From positions 434,001-498,000 of the forward strand of contig VWZX01002700.1 in NCBI GenBank assembly GCA_013399015.1: a stretch of DNA of 64,000 nt, written 5' to 3'. Position 1 is the first letter of the stretch. Every line of letters begins with the position of its first letter. The position numbers and the translations under genes are program-made. Positions 59,889-64,000 of the stretch are shown piece after piece. The notes under the pieces are model-generated. The model had not been told where the DNA came from, made no database searches, and saw only the letters and a program-made list of their open reading frames with translations. The DNA comes from Galbula dea (Eukaryota > Chordata > Aves > Piciformes > Galbulidae).

Positions 59889-61760
59889 AGGTGTGGGCTA
59901 TTAAAGGACCTAGGCAATGGCTGAACAGTGGTCTCTTTTCTCTTTTCCTTTCTTTTCCTAGCAGTTCCTAGCATGTGATTTTCTCTCCTTTTTTTCTTTA
60001 TTTTGACAGCCACTGAACTCTGACCTTTCCTTGGAGCTATCTCAGGGAGCTTGGAACCTGTTTTCTCACCTGTGAAGTCAGAGTTGATGTGCTTCATTTT
60101 CCATGAGCCCATCTACAACCGCACCTGTATTTCAGTGCTTTTCACCTGGGCTCTGAAGTCCTGCAAGACAGTTCATCTTTATTACCCCAATAACTTCTTG
60201 ATCCACCTGCAAATAGCTCCAGGAGGTGGAGTATGTAACTTTTCCTGTATGCACCCCAGTATCACCTAACAACGCTCCTCTACTCTGCTGTCATCAGGGT
60301 TGAAGGATACCCTCTCCTGAGAGTCCTGCAGTGTAACCACAACCATGCTGGTGAAGAGGGCAGCTCAGACACAGTAGCTTTAGTAGCTGCTTGGGACAGC
60401 ATTTCTGAAAGTCTCACGCTGAAGGCTCTGGCAGGTCTCTGCTGGAGGCCAGCAGTGCTCACAGCTGGTGGTGGCCAGCCACCAAGTTCATCCCACTCTT
60501 GACACTGGGAGAGCTTGGGCTGGTCACACAAGCTGATCCTTTGGAGTGAGCAGGGCTGAACATTGCTCCTGGATGCAGCTGCCTCTGGAAGAGTTTGCCC
60601 ACAACGTGGCAGAGACCTTGGCTGGAGGTCCTTTTCCATGCCACTCACCGTCTCTCCAGCGCCTAACCCCAAGTGATGCGAGCTGTTCTCTTCGGTGTGC
60701 ATCCCAGTGAAGAGGGCTGTTTAAAAACAGGCCTGAAACTTTGCTCTGGCAGTGGGAGAACTGTGGGATTTTTCCTGGTGCAGCAGGAAATTAGGGAAAG
60801 AGCTTGGCATCTGTGAGCCTGGGGGCATGCTGGCTTGGTGCTGTTACTGCAGAACACAGGCCGTGATCCTAGGGAGCTGCCCGAGAGAGCACGTGTTCAG
60901 CCTTTCACCTCTCTGTGTCCCTGATAATTTAGCTCATCTTACCTTGTGTTGGTGCTGCCTAGGCAGTCAAGGCACCGAGAAACAAGGAGAAGCTTTGCAA
61001 CCATAGGTCATTTGCCAGGAGAAAGCATCTCCTGGGGCCTGGCAGGTCTCTGAGCGTGGATGGGGCCACTGACCCCTCTGATCCCAGCCACGCATGCCCA
61101 CAGACCCTGACCAAGCTTTCCCAGTGCACTGGGATCATCTCCAGTGTGCACAGTGCCCTCACCAAGTTCTGTGGCTTTGTCTTCACATTTTCACCCATTT
61201 TAAATAAGCAAATGGAGAAAACTCATCCTTCCAGGGCAGGAGATGGGCTGACTTCAAGCAGCTCTTAAGAGAGTAGCTTTGCAGGCAGGAACCTGACTGT
61301 ACTCCCACACTCTTGTCAGGATGGTGATAAATAACCAAACCAAGAGGACAATTCCCTTTTCCATTTCTTATCCTGCCTGTCTCTTACCCCCACCCCTGCT
61401 CACTCAGGGTGGCTCAAAAGGGTGGGCAAGCCCCTGGGACCCTGAACTAGATGATGGGGGGACTGTGGTTAGCACCTTGTTAAGTGCTTCTCAGCCCACA
61501 CATCTGCCTGCCCCAACATGGGGACTTAGCAGAGCAACCCTCATCCCACCAGCAAAGACAGAAAATTATACTCAGGCTATTTTCACATGGGTTGGGAGTG
61601 ACTGGGCTGCAAAACCAGGCTGCCTTACTGGAAGGGGCCCCAGCTGGCAGCAGCAGCGAGGCGGGGTGATGCAGTGGCCAAACCTATCCCCCAAAACCTG
61701 CCCAGCAGGTGGGCAGCACGGCATGGCACTGGGCCAGGAGGGAATCACACACAACATAGT
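59889..61760. other. Intergenic DNA downstream of MYL9
   Basis: Opens with a long pyrimidine-rich stretch (59930-60005). No gene or transposon is recognised. Confidence 0.5.
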
Positions 61761-62305
61761 CTCCCTATCACACCCAATAGGTTTTATCACTGCTTCAGCT
61801 TCTCAGATCCCTCAGATCACAGGCTCTAAAGCCATAAAACAGCCAGGGAGGGGGAAACAAAGTGAGTTTCTTTCATGAAGGAAGGAAGTGCGGTAGGAGA
61901 GGGGAGAGATCCTTTCTCTTTACATTACAGCCCCAAGACAGGGGTCGCTCAGGCTCGAGCCAGCCAAAATCCCCACAGGCCAGTGCTCCCCTGAGATGCT
62001 CACCTTGGTCTCAGGGACCAGCAACATGGCAGCTTCGAGGGGGACAACAGCTGCCTGGAGGGGTCACAGCCAGGCTGGGGGTCCCAACAGGGTGAGCCAG
62101 TGGGTGGGAGAGGTGATGGGATGGGAGGTCTGGGGCTGACAGATAGGCACACAGCAGCTCAGTGATGGGAGCACTTCCCCTCCAAGCGTGACCTGATGCG
62201 GGGTGCTGGTCCTGGGAGGTGTTTCACATGAGGGGAGCCCGCTCTGGGGCAGCAGGGGGGCAGGGAGTGTGCAGGAGGGTGCAGAGGGGTGAGTAGCCCT
62301 GGGCT
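61761..62305 (-). other. MYL9: MYL9 3' UTR (predicted)
   Basis: The non-coding sequence after the MYL9 stop. A variant polyadenylation hexamer GATAAA (+ strand TTTATC at 61783-61788) lies about 520 nt after the stop and is followed on the - strand by GU-rich TGTTGTGTGTGATT. The length resembles the mammalian 3' UTR. An ATTAAA overlapping the stop (62304-62309) is unlikely to be used. Confidence 0.45.
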
Positions 62306-62478
62306 TTAATCGTCCTTGTCCTTGGCCCCGTGCTTCAGGATGCGAGTGAACTCCACATAGTTGAAGTTGCCCTTCTTGTCGATGGGCGCCTCCCGGTACA
62401 TCTCATCCACCTCCTCGTCGGTGAACCTGTCTCCCATGGTGGTCAGCAGCTCACGCAGATGGTCCTCATGAATGAAGC
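62306..62478 (-). CDS. MYL9: MYL9 terminal coding exon
   Basis: Acceptor CCCTGCAG then GC completing a split glycine codon. It codes FIHEDHLRELLTTMGDRFTD through KDKDD and TAA (62308-62306). Confidence 0.97.
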
Positions 62479-64000
62479 CTGCAGGGATAGCAGGGGACAT
62501 GGTGGGGAAGATGAGTGGCAGGAGCAGGACCTTCCCTGTCTCTCCCAAAGACACTCCTGCCCAGCTCTCCCACTCTGCAGCTGCCTGGGGACCGTCCCCA
62601 AGGATTTGGCCCCAGCCCTCCTCCTGCCTGCATCCCGAGGCAGGCAGTGTGGGCCTGTGCAGGCAGGGGCTGTACCTGATGCCTCTTCGTCGAAGCAGGC
62701 GAAGGCATTGCGAATGACATCCTCCGGGTCGGTGCCGTTCAGCTTCTCCCCGAACATGGTGAGGAACATGGTGAAGTTGATGGGCCCTGGGGCCTCGCTC
62801 ATCATGCCCTCCAGGTACTCATCGGTGGGGTTCTTGCCTGCCAGACACAGCAGGGGTGTGGGTGCAGGGTCTGGTTTTCCCCCCCAGCACCCATCCCCAG
62901 GGCCAGCCCGAGCACCCAGCTGCCTGGGCTTCTCTGATGGCAAATGAATTTGCCGGTGCATATTCATCCACCCCACAAACAAGGGGAGGGGGATAGGAGG
63001 TTTCTGCAGTGCCTGGTGCTCCCCCTTAAGGATCCCTCCCCGTTCTTTAATCCATGAAGGAAGCCACCTGGAACTAAGCTCTGCCAGGCTCTGCCTCGAG
63101 GGAGATGCAGGAATTAATCTGAGGGATACCAGGAACTAAGCCCACAGCTTTCCCCCACTCCCCTGGCAGCTGACATCCAGCACCACCAGAGGAGAGGGGG
63201 AGCAATGCTCTCACATGAGCCTCACACTGCTGATGTCCCTAGCACTGCTCCTATGTGAACACCAGGGATGGTTTAACCTCCTCTGCTGAGGTCCGCATGC
63301 CCCCAGTGCTTGGCCCCTCTCTGCTCCCAGAGCTAAGGCTCACTGTGGGGAAGGGAGATCAGTCCCTCCAACGGCTGGACAGGACCTCCAGAACAGGTTT
63401 GGCTGCCAGGTCAATCATTGACAGACCTCCCAAAGCACTGTGGAGGTACCACAGAGAGCAGGAGGTGGGAGCTGTGGCCTACAGCAAAGGAGAACAGGCT
63501 CTGTGTGGGAAGCGTGGCCAGACCTGCAAGTCTCAACCGGCCGAAGAGTCAGGCCAGCAGAGGGACCAGCCTCTTCTGTCACAAAGGCTGAGAGCAACAG
63601 GAGGGCTTTGTCCTGCAGGGGACAACCCCAGGCAATATTTTGGGGGAGAGTACTCAAATATTCAATGGCTGAAGCTGGTGGTTGCTTCTTGGATAGAACT
63701 TCTCCAACCCCAAGGCTCTTTTCCCTTTCAGTGAGCAACATACCAAGCTGCCTCTTCCCTTCTGTAAGTGCAACACACCAAGCTGCTGCCCTCGGGTGCC
63801 TCCACAAATGCACCCTGACTTTGCAGACACAGGAGGGCTGTGCCTCAACGGCATCCCACCAAAACTGGTCTTCGATGCTGGGTGTAAGGCACTAGGTGCA
63901 GCAGCTCACCCCACTTGCCAAAGAGGCATTCAGGGCAGAGGGACTGAGGGACATGTGGGAAGGATCTCCTCACCGAGAGAAGCCAGCATGTCGTGCAGAT
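62306..64000 (-). CDS. MYL9: MYL9, myosin regulatory light chain 9 (C-terminal part)
   Basis: Coding exons are 64000-63974 (continuing beyond the window), 62837-62676 and 62478-62306, all GT-AG and phase 1 at both junctions. They give roughly residues 53-172 of the 172-residue protein. MYL9 is the regulatory light chain of smooth-muscle and non-muscle myosin II; phosphorylation of its N-terminal Thr18/Ser19 (outside this window) activates the motor. Visible are the end of EF-hand 1 (LHDMLASLG), the linker KNPTDEYLEGMMSEAPGPIN, EF-hand 2 (DPEDVIRNAFACFDEEASG) and EF-hand 3 (FTDEEVDEMYREAPIDKKGN) with the tail HGAKDKDD. The residues DEYLEGMMSEA and GFIHEDHLRE mark MYL9 rather than MYL12A/B. The 5' exons and promoter lie past the right edge. 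Confidence 0.97.
62479..62675 (-). other. MYL9: MYL9 intron
   Basis: A short 197-nt GT-AG intron, phase 1. Nothing recognisable lies inside it. Confidence 0.92.
62676..62837 (-). CDS. MYL9: MYL9 internal exon
   Basis: A 162-nt exon, acceptor GTCTGGCAG, donor TCAG|GTACAG. It codes KNPTDEYLEGMMSEAPGPIN, then FTMFLTMFGEKLNGTDPEDV and IRNAFACFDEEAS. Confidence 0.97.
62838..63973 (-). other. MYL9: MYL9 intron
   Basis: A 1136-nt GT-AG intron, phase 1. A 159-codon + strand frame at 63255-63734 has no recognisable domain and is treated as chance. Confidence 0.88.
63974..64000 (-). CDS. MYL9: MYL9 exon, cut by window edge
   Basis: Twenty-seven bases code the end of EF-hand 1 (LHDMLASL plus the first base of a glycine codon) before donor CTCG|GTGAGG. 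The rest of the exon is outside the window. Confidence 0.93.

Noticed and set aside
1..64000. Search for CRISPR arrays, bacterial defence systems, tRNA or rRNA genes and endogenous retroviruses
   Set aside because: None was recognised by eye; the window is ordinary avian genic DNA and I would not claim such a system here.

Overview
The window is draft nuclear DNA from a bird. It carries intron-containing vertebrate genes, several CR1 LINE copies with the avian 3' tail ending in ATTCTATGATT-like sequence, GC-rich promoter islands in otherwise CpG-poor DNA, and an assembly gap (N at 53435-53606, single N at 53216). The species cannot be told from what I can see. It is eukaryotic, so there are no operons, ribosome binding sites or CRISPR arrays, and I see no prokaryotic or viral system.

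Three genes are secure. DLGAP4 (SAPAP4, a postsynaptic scaffold) lies on the + strand. Its last six coding exons run from 33304 to 40382, followed by a roughly 2.3 kb 3' UTR to about 42.7 kb. TGIF2 (TALE homeobox repressor) lies on the - strand with two coding exons (52676-52473 and 48796-48212), a GC-rich promoter island at about 52.73-53.74 kb that contains the gap, and a 3' UTR to about 46.05 kb. MYL9 (smooth-muscle/non-muscle myosin regulatory light chain) enters from the right edge on the - strand; its last three coding exons are present. DLGAP4 and TGIF2 converge tail to tail. MYL9 and TGIF2 point the same way.

Bases 1-33303 show no recognisable protein-coding exon. I read them as intron, or 5' intron plus flank, of DLGAP4, because the long-isoform N-terminal exons are absent. 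They hold a CpG island (about 2.75-3.25 kb) abutting a 50-bp minisatellite, a decayed but unusually 5'-complete CR1 element (22.74-25.39 kb), and two CR1 3' tails. The TGIF2-MYL9 interval (53.7-61.8 kb) holds a roughly 14-bp minisatellite and a cluster of CR1 fragments in both orientations.

The most interesting unexplained stretch is 43.27-43.94 kb, between the two convergent 3' ends. It has a dense cluster of housekeeping-promoter motifs, ends in a strong splice-donor consensus, and runs directly into a tandem array built on the same GGTGAG donor-like motif. No known gene was recognised there. A second point is gene order: compared with the human order as I know it (DLGAP4, MYL9, TGIF2, all one orientation), the TGIF2-MYL9 block is inverted here.
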